NCBI RefSeq assembly: GCF_019710575.1 | Contig: NZ_JAHWFK010000059.1 | Span: 49,985-113,984 of the forward strand | Source: Paractinoplanes polyasparticus | GTDB taxonomy: Bacteria > Actinomycetota > Actinomycetes > Mycobacteriales > Micromonosporaceae | Direction of reading: 5' to 3' | DNA: 64,000 nucleotides | Part shown: piece after piece, positions 25,144 to 34,478 of the stretch | How positions within the stretch are numbered: position 1 is the stretch's first letter | How the letters are laid out: every line of letters begins with the position of its first letter | Notes under the pieces: model-generated | What the model saw: only the letters and a program-made list of their open reading frames with translations | The model's database searches: none | What the model was told of the DNA's origin: nothing | Made by a program: the position numbers and the translations under genes

Positions 25144-26010
25144 TCAACCCTTGTCCGCGCCCGCGGTCAGACCCTCCGTCAGCAAACGCTCGGCTGCGAA
25201 GAAGATGATGACGATCGGCAGGGTGAGCACCACCGAGCCCGCCATCAGCACTGTCTTGCTCACCTCGATGCCGCCGGAGAGTTGCGCCAGCCCGAGCGAC
25301 ACCGTCCAGTCCGCCCGTTCCTCGACGAGAAACAGCAGGGCGAACAGGAATTCGTTCCACGCGATCATGAACACGTAGAGAGCGTTCGCCATGACGGCGG
25401 GCGCCGCCAGCGGGAGAATCACCTTGCGGATGGTCTGCAGGCGGCTGTAACCGTCGACGGCGGCCGCCTCCTCCAGGCTGACCGGGATCGTCGTCAGGTA
25501 GTTGCGCAGCATGTAGATCGACACCGGGAGGGTCTGCGCGATGTAGACGATGGTCAGACCGATCAGCGAGCCGCGCAGTCCGAGCCGGGTGAACAGCACG
25601 AACAGCGGGATGGCGAGCAGGATCGACGGGAACAGGTAGACCGACAGGAACAGGAAGTGCACCTGACGGCGGCCGGTGAACCGCAGCCGGCTGACCGCGT
25701 ACGCCCCGGGGATGGACACCAGCAGGGTCATGACCGTGGCGGCGACCGACACCAGCGCGGAGTTGGACAGGAACTTGAGGAAACCCTGCCCGCCGCTACC
25801 GCTGGGGGTGAGCACCTCGCGGTAGGTGTCGATGGTCCACTCGCTGATGCCGACCCAGATGCGGCCGGGGTTCTGCAGCACCTCGTCGATGGGCCGCACC
25901 GACAGCAGCAGCATGTAATAGAACGGGAACAGGGTCACCACGACGAGTCCGGCGATGACGATCCAGCGCAGGACCCGGAGCACCCGGGTCTCGACGGCGG
26001 CGCGGTCCAT
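25144..26010 (-). CDS. Sugar ABC transporter permease, MalG type
   Basis: A 288-residue inner-membrane permease with six helices. The EAA loop EEAAAVDGYSRLQTIRKVILPLAAPA (about 190-215) couples to the ATPase. Helix 1 starts at VLRWIVIAGLVVVTLFPFYYMLL. It is the second permease of a three-gene importer (binding protein, MalF-like, MalG-like) and shares TGATG with the upstream permease. No ATPase gene is present, so it probably uses a shared MsiK-type ATPase. The ATG at 26010 is chosen; the long upstream frame is a shadow of the first permease. Confidence 0.92.
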   Translation of the reverse strand: MDRAAVETRVLRVLRWIVIAGLVVVTLFPFYYMLLLSVRPIDEVLQNPGRIWVGISEWTIDTYREVLTPSGSGGQGFLKFLSNSALVSVAATVMTLLVSIPGAYAVSRLRFTGRRQVHFLFLSVYLFPSILLAIPLFVLFTRLGLRGSLIGLTIVYIAQTLPVSIYMLRNYLTTIPVSLEEAAAVDGYSRLQTIRKVILPLAAPAVMANALYVFMIAWNEFLFALLFLVEERADWTVSLGLAQLSGGIEVSKTVLMAGSVVLTLPIVIIFFAAERLLTEGLTAGADKG

Positions 26011-27008
26011 CAGTCCTCGTTCCCCTCGACCCGGGGGGCCATGAATCGCAGGTAGATGATCAGCAGTACGACCAGGCCGGCCGCGAGAACCAGGGCCTGG
26101 GCGGAGGCGGCGCCGATGTCGAAGCGGGCGGTGAGGAACTCGTACACCCGCACGCTTACCACCTCGGTGCCGGCACCGCCCCCGGTGAGCAGGTAGACAT
26201 CGTCGAACTTGTTGAACGTCATGATGAAGCGCAGCACGGTGAGCAGCGCGATGACCGCGCCGAGCTGCGGCAGCAGGATGTGCCGGAAGATCTGGGTGGG
26301 CGCGGCCCCGTCGACCCGGGCGGCTTCCTCGAGGTCGGCGGGCACAGCCTGCAGCCGGGCCAGCAGGAACAGGAACGCGAACGGAAAATAGCGCCACCCC
26401 TCGAAGGCGATGACGGTGAGCAACGCCAGGGGGACGTCGACCTGCCAGCCGAACAGCGACATCGTGTACTCGCGCTGGCTCAGGAAGGCCAGCGGCCGGT
26501 CCCATCCGAAGAATCGGGCGCCCCAGTCGTTGACGAGGCCGAACTGGGGGCTGAGCAGGATGTTCCACACGAATGTCATGGCGACCACGGGCGCCACGTA
26601 GGGCAGCAACACCGACGCGCGGACCAGGGTGCGCCCGCGGAACCGGCCGCGCAGCGCCAGCGCGGCGATGAGCCCGAAGAAGATCGAGAGGAACGTGGCG
26701 CCGACGGTGTAGATCAGGGTGGTCCACAGCGATGACCAGAAGCCCGGCGAGGTGAGCACCAGTTCCAGGTTGGCCAGGGTGAAATTGTCGAACAGCCCGG
26801 CGCGGCGCAGGTTGACCAGGCGGATCCGCTGGAAGGCGAGCACGACCGTCCAGATGATCGGCAGGACGACGACCACCAGCACCACGACCAGCGTGGGTGA
26901 CAGGTACGCCAGCCCGGCCCGGTTCTCCAACTGGCGCCGGGTCAGCGGTTTACGGCCGGACGACGGACCCGCGGTCGGCTCGGTGGCCGGCTCGTGGACG
27001 ACGGCCAT
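26010..27008 (-). CDS. Sugar ABC transporter permease, MalF type
   Basis: A 332-residue permease with six helices. The N-terminal helix is YLSPTLVVVLVVVVLPIIWTVVLAF. EEAARVDGAAPTQIFRHILLPQLGAVIALL (about 230-258) is the EAA loop. The ~30-residue cytoplasmic head is common in MalF-type proteins. It is the first permease of the importer, translationally coupled: its ATG overlaps the binding-protein stop (TAATG) and its stop overlaps the next permease's start. It carries a sugar or similar solute; the sugar is unknown. Confidence 0.92.
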   Translation of the reverse strand: MAVVHEPATEPTAGPSSGRKPLTRRQLENRAGLAYLSPTLVVVLVVVVLPIIWTVVLAFQRIRLVNLRRAGLFDNFTLANLELVLTSPGFWSSLWTTLIYTVGATFLSIFFGLIAALALRGRFRGRTLVRASVLLPYVAPVVAMTFVWNILLSPQFGLVNDWGARFFGWDRPLAFLSQREYTMSLFGWQVDVPLALLTVIAFEGWRYFPFAFLFLLARLQAVPADLEEAARVDGAAPTQIFRHILLPQLGAVIALLTVLRFIMTFNKFDDVYLLTGGGAGTEVVSVRVYEFLTARFDIGAASAQALVLAAGLVVLLIIYLRFMAPRVEGNED

Positions 27009-28414
27009 TACTCGAGTGACTTCTGGATCGTCTCGACGTCCTCGGCGGCCCGTTTCGCCGCGCCGGCCGGGTCGAGCTCACCGCCGGTCATGGCGTTGAT
27101 CGCCTTGGGCACCGGCAGTTCGCCGAGCGTGGCGCCGACCAGCGCGCCCTGCTTCTGCGGGAAGCCCCAGCGCTGGAAGGTGTCGGGGCTCTGAGCGAGG
27201 GCGTCGATCACCTCGGGCGGGTAGATCTCGCCCAGCGGCTTCTTGGTGTCCACGCCGGCCGGCAGGTCGTTCCACGCGGTGGTGAACTTGGTGGCCTCCT
27301 GCTCAGTGCCCTTGCGGACCGGGAACTTGCCCTCGGGGGCGATGCCCAGCCAGTCGGTGTAGCCCTCGTTCATCATGTACGCCACGAAACGTTTGGCGGC
27401 GTCGGTCTGTTCGCCGCCGTTGGTGACCGCCCAGCTGGTGATCTCGCCGAACTGCGAGGGCCGGCCGCCCGGGCCCGCGATGGCCGTGACGATGCCGCTG
27501 TTCTTGGCCAGGAACGCCTTGTCGGTCTTGCACTGCGGGCAGGTCGGCACCGCGTCGTTGCGCAGCCCGGCCATCTCGTCCAGCAGGAACGACGACCAGA
27601 CCACCATGGCGGCCTTGCCGGAGAAGTACGTGGCCCGGGTGGTGTCGACGTCCTGAGCCCCCGGCACCGAGTAGTTCTTCACCAGGTCGTCGTACAACTG
27701 GAAGGTCTGCACGCACTGCGGCGAGTCGAGGGTGATGTTCTTGGCCTCGTCGACGAGCTGACAGTTGGCGCCGAGCGCGAAGTTCTCGAAGCTCTGCGCG
27801 GTGAACGCGTCGTTCGGCACGGTGGCCGTGGTGATGCCGGCGATGGCCTTGCTGTTGAGTTTCTGCGCCGCCTGGCGGATCTTGTCGTGGGTGTCCGGCG
27901 CGGGCAGGCCCGCCGCGTCGAACAGGTCCTTGCGATAGAACAGCAGCTGCGCCCAGCCGTCGGAGGGCACCGCGAGCTGGGTGCCGTCCTGCCTGGTCAG
28001 TTCCAGCGCTCGCGGTGAGAAAGTGGCGGTGCCGAGCTGATCGACGATCGTCTTGGCGGCTTCGGTGTCCAGCAAGCCGTTGGTGGACATCTGCGCGACC
28101 GCGGCCAGCGGCAGCGCACCCACCACATCGGGCAGGGTGCCGCCCGCGGCGGCGGAGGTGATCAGGCTGCTGAACTGGTTCTCGTCGGTCGCCACGATCT
28201 TGACCTTGATCCCGGTCGCCGTGGTGAACCTGTCCGCGATCGCCTGTGTGGCGGCCACCCGGTCGGTCTGGTTCTCCAGGCTCCACACGGTGAGGGTGGC
28301 ATCGGCCGTGCCCCCGTCGTCGCCGCCGCAACCGGCCAGTGCCGCTGTCGCCGCCAACGTCAGCAGGCCGGCGAGCGCGACCCCTTTCCGGGGCGTGCGG
28401 ATGTCGGCTCTCAT
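27008..28414 (-). CDS. Extracellular solute-binding lipoprotein of the sugar ABC importer
   Basis: A 468-residue family-1 solute-binding lipoprotein. The signal peptide ends in LAGC (lipid Cys about residue 28, then GGDDGGTA). The mature part TLTVWSLENQTDRVAATQAIADRF, VPSDGWAQLLFYRKDLFDAAGLP, and AMVVWSSFLLDEMAG match the family. It captures the solute outside and hands it to the two permeases. AGAGGA precedes the ATG at 28414 by 6 nt. A perfect 8-bp inverted repeat lies 37-66 bp upstream and may be its operator. The substrate is not predictable. Confidence 0.93.
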   Translation of the reverse strand: MRADIRTPRKGVALAGLLTLAATAALAGCGGDDGGTADATLTVWSLENQTDRVAATQAIADRFTTATGIKVKIVATDENQFSSLITSAAAGGTLPDVVGALPLAAVAQMSTNGLLDTEAAKTIVDQLGTATFSPRALELTRQDGTQLAVPSDGWAQLLFYRKDLFDAAGLPAPDTHDKIRQAAQKLNSKAIAGITTATVPNDAFTAQSFENFALGANCQLVDEAKNITLDSPQCVQTFQLYDDLVKNYSVPGAQDVDTTRATYFSGKAAMVVWSSFLLDEMAGLRNDAVPTCPQCKTDKAFLAKNSGIVTAIAGPGGRPSQFGEITSWAVTNGGEQTDAAKRFVAYMMNEGYTDWLGIAPEGKFPVRKGTEQEATKFTTAWNDLPAGVDTKKPLGEIYPPEVIDALAQSPDTFQRWGFPQKQGALVGATLGELPVPKAINAMTGGELDPAGAAKRAAEDVETIQKSLE

Positions 28415-28742
28415 GAGATGTCCTCTCGCCGAGACATCGATCAACTTAACGGTCGTTTGCATCACATCAAGGAAACGACCAGCTGACAAGAACCTCGCGG
28501 CTGCCCTCTGATGCTTTCGGGCTGATGTCAGTCCGGGCGACCATGATGCCGGCGGCGGTGGCGTAGCCGGCCGGCCGCACGATCTCCGCCCCGGTCGGCC
28601 GCGATTCCACATTGAGGCCGGCCAACATGCAAACGCCATCCAGAGGATGTCCGGAAACAGACGGCCAGTTGTTCACCGCGTGGTGACCATCGAGCGGGAA
28701 CGATGGCACGCTGCGTTCCCGCCGTTGTTGCACGGTATCCAC
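28415..28742. other. Divergent regulatory region between importer and secreted esterase
   Basis: A 328-bp interval between the importer operon (minus) and the secreted phytase-like protein (plus). It contains one clear operator-like repeat (28451-28480) and no recognised gene. A minus-strand open frame of 91 residues through here reads smoothly for about 45 residues but has no homology recognisable to me and no good start. Confidence 0.5.
28451..28480. promoter_or_regulatory. Inverted repeat, candidate operator of the sugar importer
   Basis: GGTCGTTT at 28451-28458 and AAACGACC at 28473-28480 are perfect inverted copies 14 bp apart. They sit 37-66 bp upstream of the solute-binding protein's ATG. 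LacI, ROK and DeoR repressors of sugar operons bind such repeats. No matching regulator gene is adjacent. Confidence 0.5.
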
Positions 28743-30929
28743 GTGACGACAATCGCACGACAGATATGGGCGGTCGCTGCAGCGACCGTCGTGATCTCAG
28801 CGCTGGTGGTGGCGCCGGCCTCGCCCGCCGCGGCGGGCGCCCAGAAGTCCTGCGGGCCGGACGCGTCGCTGCTCGGCTTCTCCGACGCGCTCGACAAGAC
28901 GACGTTCCAGGGCACCCAGGTCGCCGGGCTGTCGGCGCTGGCGCTGACCCGGGGCTCGCGGGCGCTCGCGCTGGTCGACAACATCGGTGCCACTCCGGCC
29001 CGGATCTACGACGTGGACCTGGCGAGGAAGGCCGTCCGCGGTGTCACCTTCCTGACCCGGCCGGACGGTACGGCGTACACGGGAACTGATTTTGACGGTG
29101 AAGGGCTGGTGGTCGAGCGGTTCGGGCGGACCGTGCTGGCCAGCTCCGAGCGGGAGCCGTCGATCCGGCGGTTCCGGCTCGCCGATGGCCGGGAGATCGC
29201 CTCGCTGCCGGTGCCGGTGCGGTTCCAGGTGACGCCGGGCGGTCAGGCGGCGGTCAACCAGACCTTCGAGGCGCTGGCCGCCACCCCGGATCACCGGGTG
29301 CTCTATGCCGGCATGGAAGGTCCGCTGGCCGGCGACGGTGACGGGCACCGGATCATCCGGTACGAGAAGGACAGGCCGATCGCCCAGTACGCCTACCGCA
29401 CCGATCCGGCCCTGGGCCTGGTCGAGCTGGTGGCGCTCGGCGACGACCAGCTGCTCGCCGTGGAGCGCGGCTTCACTGCTGGTGTCGGCAACACCGTACG
29501 GATCTATCGGGTCTCGGCGACCGGAGCGCCCGACGTGACCGCCGTCGAGTCGCTGACCACGCTGACCGATCCACGCGCCTGGCTCGGCAAACAGCTGCTG
29601 GTCGACCTCGTGAACTGCCCGCCGTCCGGCGCGACCGCGAAGCAGCCGCAGCCCAACCCGCTGCTCGACAACATCGAGGGTGCGGCGCTCGGCGAGCGGC
29701 TGCCCGGTGGTCGTCGCGTCCTGCACCTGATCTCCGACGACAACGGCAGCGGCACCCAGGTCACCCGGCTGTACACGCTGGCCGTCACGATCCGCCCGGA
29801 GGCGACGCTGCGGGGCCGCGCGATCCTGTCCGCGACGGCCTACCAGCCGGGTCCGGTCTCCGGCACTGAGCTGGCGCCCACCCCGGTCAACGGGATCACC
29901 CCGCCGTTTCCGGGCCAGCCGATCCCCGGTTTCTCCGCTGTGATCCCGGCCGGCGCCGGTGACCGGTCCGGCCGCCACCTGCTCGCCATGCCGGACAACG
30001 GGTTCGGCGCGAAGAACAACTCCGCCGACTTCCTGCTTCGTGCATATCGCATCGACCCGGACTACCGCACGCACGAGGTGAACGTCCGCGGCTTCATCAG
30101 CTTCCGCGACCCGGACCGCAAGGTGCCGTTCCCGATCGTCAACGCGGACACCGGGGATCGGCTGCTGACCGGCGCCGACTTCGACATCGAGTCGCTGGCC
30201 CGCGACTACCGCGGTGACCTGTGGCTGGGTGAGGAGTTCGGGCCGTACCTGCTCCGCACCGACCGCACCGGAAGGGTGCTGCAGGCGCCCATCCCGCTGC
30301 CGGACGGCGGCAAGTCGCCGCAGTCGCCGGACCTGGCGCCGGGGGAGACCGCGACCGTGCCGGCCAGCCGCGGCTTCGAGGCGCTCGCGGTCAGCCGGGA
30401 CGGCAAGACGCTCTACCCGATCCTCGAGGGCGCCCGCACCGACGACGCCGACCAGCGCCGCCGGATCGTGTACGAGTTCGATGTGCGAGCCAACCGTTAC
30501 ACGAGCCGCACCTGGACGTTCCGCGTCGACGACCCGTCCTTGGTGGTGGGGGATGCCGCGGTGCTGGACGGCCGGCGGCTGCTGCTGATCGAGCGGGACA
30601 ACGCGATGGGCCCGCAGTCGGTGGTCAAGCGTCTGGTCGTCACGGACCTCGACGCCGCTGATGCCTCCGGTGTCCTTCCCCGGCGCACCGCGGTCGACCT
30701 GATGCGCGTCGCCGACCCGTCCGGCGTGTCCACCCCGGCCCGCCCGGGCGAGTACGGCGTCGGTCCGCTGTTCTCGTTCCCGTTGCAGTCGGTCGAATCG
30801 GTCCTGCCGCTGTCCGGCAACAAGGTGCTGGTCGCCAACGACAACAATTTCCCGGGCAACGACGGCCGCATCCCGGGCCGTGCCGACGACACCGAGCTGA
30901 TCGTCGTCGACGTGCCCGGACTGCGTTAG
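28743..30929 (+). CDS. Secreted esterase-like phytase family protein with two domains
   Basis: A ~728-residue secreted protein. After a signal peptide (ARQIWAVAAATVVISALVVAPASPAAA, cleavage near residue 36) the chain holds two copies of the esterase-like activity of phytase domain. Copy 1 has FDGEGLVVERFGRTVLASSEREPSIRRF and FEALAATPDHRVLYAGMEGPL; copy 2 has FDIESLARDYRGDLWLGEEFGPYLLRTD and FEALAVSRDGKTLYPILEGA. Such six-bladed beta-propeller-like domains are calcium-dependent; phosphatase or diesterase activity is likely but unproven. Both copies keep the E-G/E-S-L-A and FEALA motifs. The GTG at 28743 fits the signal peptide; a longer frame from 28647 is not needed. It has its own terminator downstream. 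Confidence 0.85.
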   Translation: MTTIARQIWAVAAATVVISALVVAPASPAAAGAQKSCGPDASLLGFSDALDKTTFQGTQVAGLSALALTRGSRALALVDNIGATPARIYDVDLARKAVRGVTFLTRPDGTAYTGTDFDGEGLVVERFGRTVLASSEREPSIRRFRLADGREIASLPVPVRFQVTPGGQAAVNQTFEALAATPDHRVLYAGMEGPLAGDGDGHRIIRYEKDRPIAQYAYRTDPALGLVELVALGDDQLLAVERGFTAGVGNTVRIYRVSATGAPDVTAVESLTTLTDPRAWLGKQLLVDLVNCPPSGATAKQPQPNPLLDNIEGAALGERLPGGRRVLHLISDDNGSGTQVTRLYTLAVTIRPEATLRGRAILSATAYQPGPVSGTELAPTPVNGITPPFPGQPIPGFSAVIPAGAGDRSGRHLLAMPDNGFGAKNNSADFLLRAYRIDPDYRTHEVNVRGFISFRDPDRKVPFPIVNADTGDRLLTGADFDIESLARDYRGDLWLGEEFGPYLLRTDRTGRVLQAPIPLPDGGKSPQSPDLAPGETATVPASRGFEALAVSRDGKTLYPILEGARTDDADQRRRIVYEFDVRANRYTSRTWTFRVDDPSLVVGDAAVLDGRRLLLIERDNAMGPQSVVKRLVVTDLDAADASGVLPRRTAVDLMRVADPSGVSTPARPGEYGVGPLFSFPLQSVESVLPLSGNKVLVANDNNFPGNDGRIPGRADDTELIVVDVPGLR

Positions 30930-30940
30930 GACATCGGCGG

Positions 30941-30971
30941 GGAACGGGCCGCACTCACAGCGGCCCGTTCC
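30941..30971. terminator. Terminator hairpin after the phytase-like gene
   Basis: GGAACGGGCCGC at 30941-30952 pairs perfectly with 30960-30971 around a 7-nt loop (ACTCACA). It starts 11 bp after the stop of the phytase-like gene and lies before the converging membrane gene, so it may serve both. Confidence 0.75.
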
Positions 30972-31017
30972 TCGCACCGCAACAACCGAATGAGAGCGTG
31001 GCCGTGGGCCGGCGGGC

Positions 31018-31811
31018 TCAGGCGATCTGCGGGTCGGTTGGCAAGCCCGGCTCCTGGTCGGCTCGGGATGGGCGGGCGATCAGCGCGGCGGACGCCAGCG
31101 CGAGGAGGCCCGCGATCACCAGATTCTTGTTCAGCGCGGGGGAGTCCGTCCAACCCAGGCCGGGGTTCAGGCTGTCCGCGAACGCTTCCATCGGGCTGGA
31201 TGCCAGTGCGCGGTGCACGAACTCGTTCCAGCCCTGGCTCTCGTGGTTCGGGAGATAGCGGATCAGATACAGGTAGATCGAGACGGCGGGGACCGGCCGT
31301 GAATCTCGACCAGGCGGGTTTCGCTGTAGTAGGCGGTCACCTCCAGCCGGATGCCGGATTTGTCGGCGGTGAAGGCCGCCCGCCGGTAGTGGATGCCGTC
31401 GTTGCCGCCCGAGACCACGACCGGAGTGGGCTCCCACCCGGCGGCGGCCATCCGATCGCGGGCGCGGCCGACTGCCTCAGTGGCGTCCACGCCGGGTCTG
31501 AGCTGAGCCGCGCCGTCCATCCGCAATCGCCTCTGAATCGGGTGCGGCTCCAGGGTGGCGTCGGAGCCGACCGCTTGGCCGGCGACCGGGCCCACGGCCG
31601 GCATCTTCGGAAAAGCCCACATCCCGGCCCAGGACCCGGCGGCTGCCCCGATGGCGCCACCGATCAGCAGGGCCAGCACGGCAGTGACCACCGCCAGCGG
31701 CCGCCCAGGCGGCAGCCGGAAGCGCTCGCGCAGCCCGTCGAACACCAACTGCCAGCGATCGGCTCTGGTCGGACCGCCCGGTCCGGCGGCGTCAGCCATC
31801 GTTGCGATCAA
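31018..31811 (-). pseudogene. Frameshifted membrane protein gene
   Basis: Two frames on the minus strand join into one likely protein. Residues from MADAAGP (start 31799 or 31811) give a cytoplasmic head, one transmembrane helix (LAVVTAVLALLIGGAIGAAAGSWAGMW) and an outer domain to TAYYSETRLVEIHGRSP, then a stop soon after. The frame beginning at about 31290 continues with AVSIYLYLIRYLPNHESQGWNEFVHRALASSP and a second helix (LNKNLVIAGLLALASAALIARP). The two parts meet at a C-rich run near 31285-31295, where one base seems lost. Without the frameshift there would be a ~260-residue two-helix protein. A sequencing error, a recent mutation or programmed slippage would all look like this. Its function is unknown. 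Confidence 0.6.
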
Positions 31812-31893
31812 CTCGGACCCGTGCCGCCGCCGAAGCCGGGCGGGGAACGCCGCGAGAAGAAATGTTGGCTCCTGTATGCCACCAAAGTAAGGG

Positions 31894-31911
31894 TGACGTT
31901 ATATAACGTCA
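31894..31911. promoter_or_regulatory. Perfect 18-bp palindrome, candidate operator
   Basis: TGACGTTATATAACGTCA at 31894-31911 is an exact palindrome in the gap between the frameshifted membrane gene (minus) and an ECF sigma factor (plus). Its AT-rich centre stands out in this GC-rich DNA. It is 157 bp before the sigma gene start. A dimeric repressor such as a TetR, GntR or PadR protein could bind it; none is encoded beside it. Confidence 0.5.
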
Positions 31912-32067
31912 ACCGTACTATGGAGTTCGGCAGAGCCGTCGGGGTTGCCTGCAGCCCGCTGGAGCAATCACATCGGAGACAAGCGCAGCGGGCCGAGAGC
32001 TGCGGACTGAGGAAATGTTCTGGGCTGAGGCCCCAACCTTTCTGATGCTCGTTACGTCTGGGAGATC

Positions 32068-32607
32068 ATGAAGTTCAGACGAGGCCGGGATACCGACGAG
32101 TCCTTCACCGCGTTTGTGGCGGCTCGCTCCCATCGGCTGATCGCGCATGCCGAATTGCTCTGCGGGCACCGCGAGCAGGCTCGGGACATCGTGCAATCCG
32201 TTCTCGTCCGGGCGTATCAGCGGTGGTCGCGCATCGAGCACGACGATCCGTACGGGTACGTGCAGCGTTCCGTCACGAACGCGGTCACCGACTGGTGGCG
32301 TACTGCGCACCAGCGCCACGAACGACCGGTCGATGTCGTTCCCGATGTGCCCGGAAGCCAGGACACCGCGCTCGAAGATCGCGGAGCGCTGCTGGCCGCG
32401 CTTGACCTTCTCACCAACCGCGAACGCGCCATCGTCGTGCTGCGCTACTTCGACGACCAGGCCGAGCGGGACGTTGCCGCGATCCTCGGCATCAGTGTCG
32501 GAACGGTCAAGTCGACCTGCCACACGGCTCTGCGCAAGATGCGGATCGCACTCGACGACGAGGTTCCCCGTCCTCAGTCCTTCCACGGCACCAAGGAGCA
32601 GTCGTGA
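32068..32607 (+). CDS. SigE-type ECF RNA polymerase sigma factor
   Basis: A 179-residue ECF sigma factor. Region 2 is FTAFVAARSHRLIAHAELLCGHREQARDIVQSVLVRAYQRWSRI, and region 4 has the HTH AERDVAAILGISVGTVKSTCHTALRKMR. It is of the actinobacterial SigE-family type that pairs with a membrane partner, not the classic zinc anti-sigma type. The next gene overlaps by 4 bp (GTGA), so it is probably the cognate regulator. GGGAG is just before the ATG at 32068. Confidence 0.88.
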   Translation: MKFRRGRDTDESFTAFVAARSHRLIAHAELLCGHREQARDIVQSVLVRAYQRWSRIEHDDPYGYVQRSVTNAVTDWWRTAHQRHERPVDVVPDVPGSQDTALEDRGALLAALDLLTNRERAIVVLRYFDDQAERDVAAILGISVGTVKSTCHTALRKMRIALDDEVPRPQSFHGTKEQS

Positions 32608-33599
32608 CCTTCGCCCCGGATGACCTGCGCAACGCCATGAATGACCTGGCCCGCAGCACCGACCCGCTCGAGCCGGGTCTCGTCCTGCGGTCCGCCAAAC
32701 GCCGCCGCGCCCGACGGCGTCTCGCCGTCACGGCCGCCGCAGCCGCTCTGGTCGCGGTGGCCGGTGGCATCACCGCGCTGCGGCCCAGTGGTAACGGCCC
32801 GATCGTCGCCGGTGACAGCAGGGCGATCCAAGACCTCGACGACTCGCTGCACGGTCTGAATTCGGGGAACTACGCCTTCAGCCGTACCGGGGCGTACCTG
32901 ATCACCGACATCGTCCGTGCTCAGGTCGACGTAGCCGACGGCTACGCGGTCGAGTACGGGAACAAGATGTCCCTTCTGCAGGTCGGGGACACGACGTACC
33001 TGAAGCCGCCCGGCGAGGGCACATACGCGGGTCCTCGTGCCCTGGACCAGATCAAGAACGCCGGGCTCCCTCAGGCTGAGGTCGATCGGTACGCGGCCAG
33101 CATCGCCCAACTGGACGGCACGCGCTGGCTACGCGTCGACCAGCAGCGCCTCGCCCAGGCAGCCGAGGTCGACGAACAGAGCTCCCTGGACTACACCGCG
33201 CCCACCCCCACCGCGGACAAGCCGGATATCACCGGTGCCGGCGCGCTGGTCAGCGCGGTGATGACCGCAGAACGAAGCGGTGACACCATCACCGGCACCC
33301 TGGACGCCACCAAGGTCAACAGTGAGCTGCGCCTGGTCATCGACGACCCGGCCAGCTACTACGGCCCACCGGCCACATCGATGAGGTACCAGGCCACGCT
33401 TGACGGGCAAGGCCGGCTGACCAGCTTCACGCTCCATCTCCCGGCCACGCTCGCGTCGCAGGCCGCGGACAGTCAGCCGGAGCCGCCACTTGCCATCACC
33501 GTCACCCGGTACGGCGACGTCGAGGCGCCGCAGGCCCCGCCGGGTGCCGAGAGCATCACCGAATTGACTTACGAGCTGCTCGCCCGGGACAACGACTGA
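32604..33599 (+). CDS. Membrane-anchored protein paired with the sigma factor (possible anti-sigma)
   Basis: A 331-residue protein with a ~43-residue cytoplasmic head (FAPDDLRNAMNDLARSTDPLEPGLVLRSAKRRRARRRL), one transmembrane helix (about 44-60, VTAAAAALVAVAGGITAL) and a ~270-residue outer domain. The outer domain (NYAFSRTGAYLITDIV...YLKPPGEGTY...QPEPPLAITVTRYGD) is a lipoprotein-like beta-fold. Direct overlap with the sigma gene and the short charged cytoplasmic head suggest it holds the sigma factor at the membrane, but no classical anti-sigma motif is visible. The start GTG at 32604 is part of a GTGA overlap. Confidence 0.65.
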   Translation: MTFAPDDLRNAMNDLARSTDPLEPGLVLRSAKRRRARRRLAVTAAAAALVAVAGGITALRPSGNGPIVAGDSRAIQDLDDSLHGLNSGNYAFSRTGAYLITDIVRAQVDVADGYAVEYGNKMSLLQVGDTTYLKPPGEGTYAGPRALDQIKNAGLPQAEVDRYAASIAQLDGTRWLRVDQQRLAQAAEVDEQSSLDYTAPTPTADKPDITGAGALVSAVMTAERSGDTITGTLDATKVNSELRLVIDDPASYYGPPATSMRYQATLDGQGRLTSFTLHLPATLASQAADSQPEPPLAITVTRYGDVEAPQAPPGAESITELTYELLARDND

Positions 33600-33707
33600 G
33601 CACCGGCGTGTGGCTGAGGGGTTGCCCGTACCGATGGGACATTGACCTTGATCGAATTGGGCACGTAACGTGATGCTTCCGTTGTAGTCGGTGACCAGGG
33701 GTGGGCG

Positions 33708-34427
<720 letters not shown>

Positions 34428-34478
34428 CCAGGCGGCGGGCGTCTACCGCCCGCATCGCCCGGTGGGCCGGTGGGGAAC

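Noticed and set aside
28467..28742. A 91-codon minus-strand frame in the importer/esterase gap
   Set aside because: About 45 residues read smoothly, but there is no good start, no known family, and it overlaps the operator; it may be a gene relic, but I cannot support it.
28797..30977. A 726-aa minus-strand open frame opposite the phytase-like gene
   Set aside because: It is a mirror reading of the secreted protein, which has a signal peptide and repeated motifs on the plus strand.
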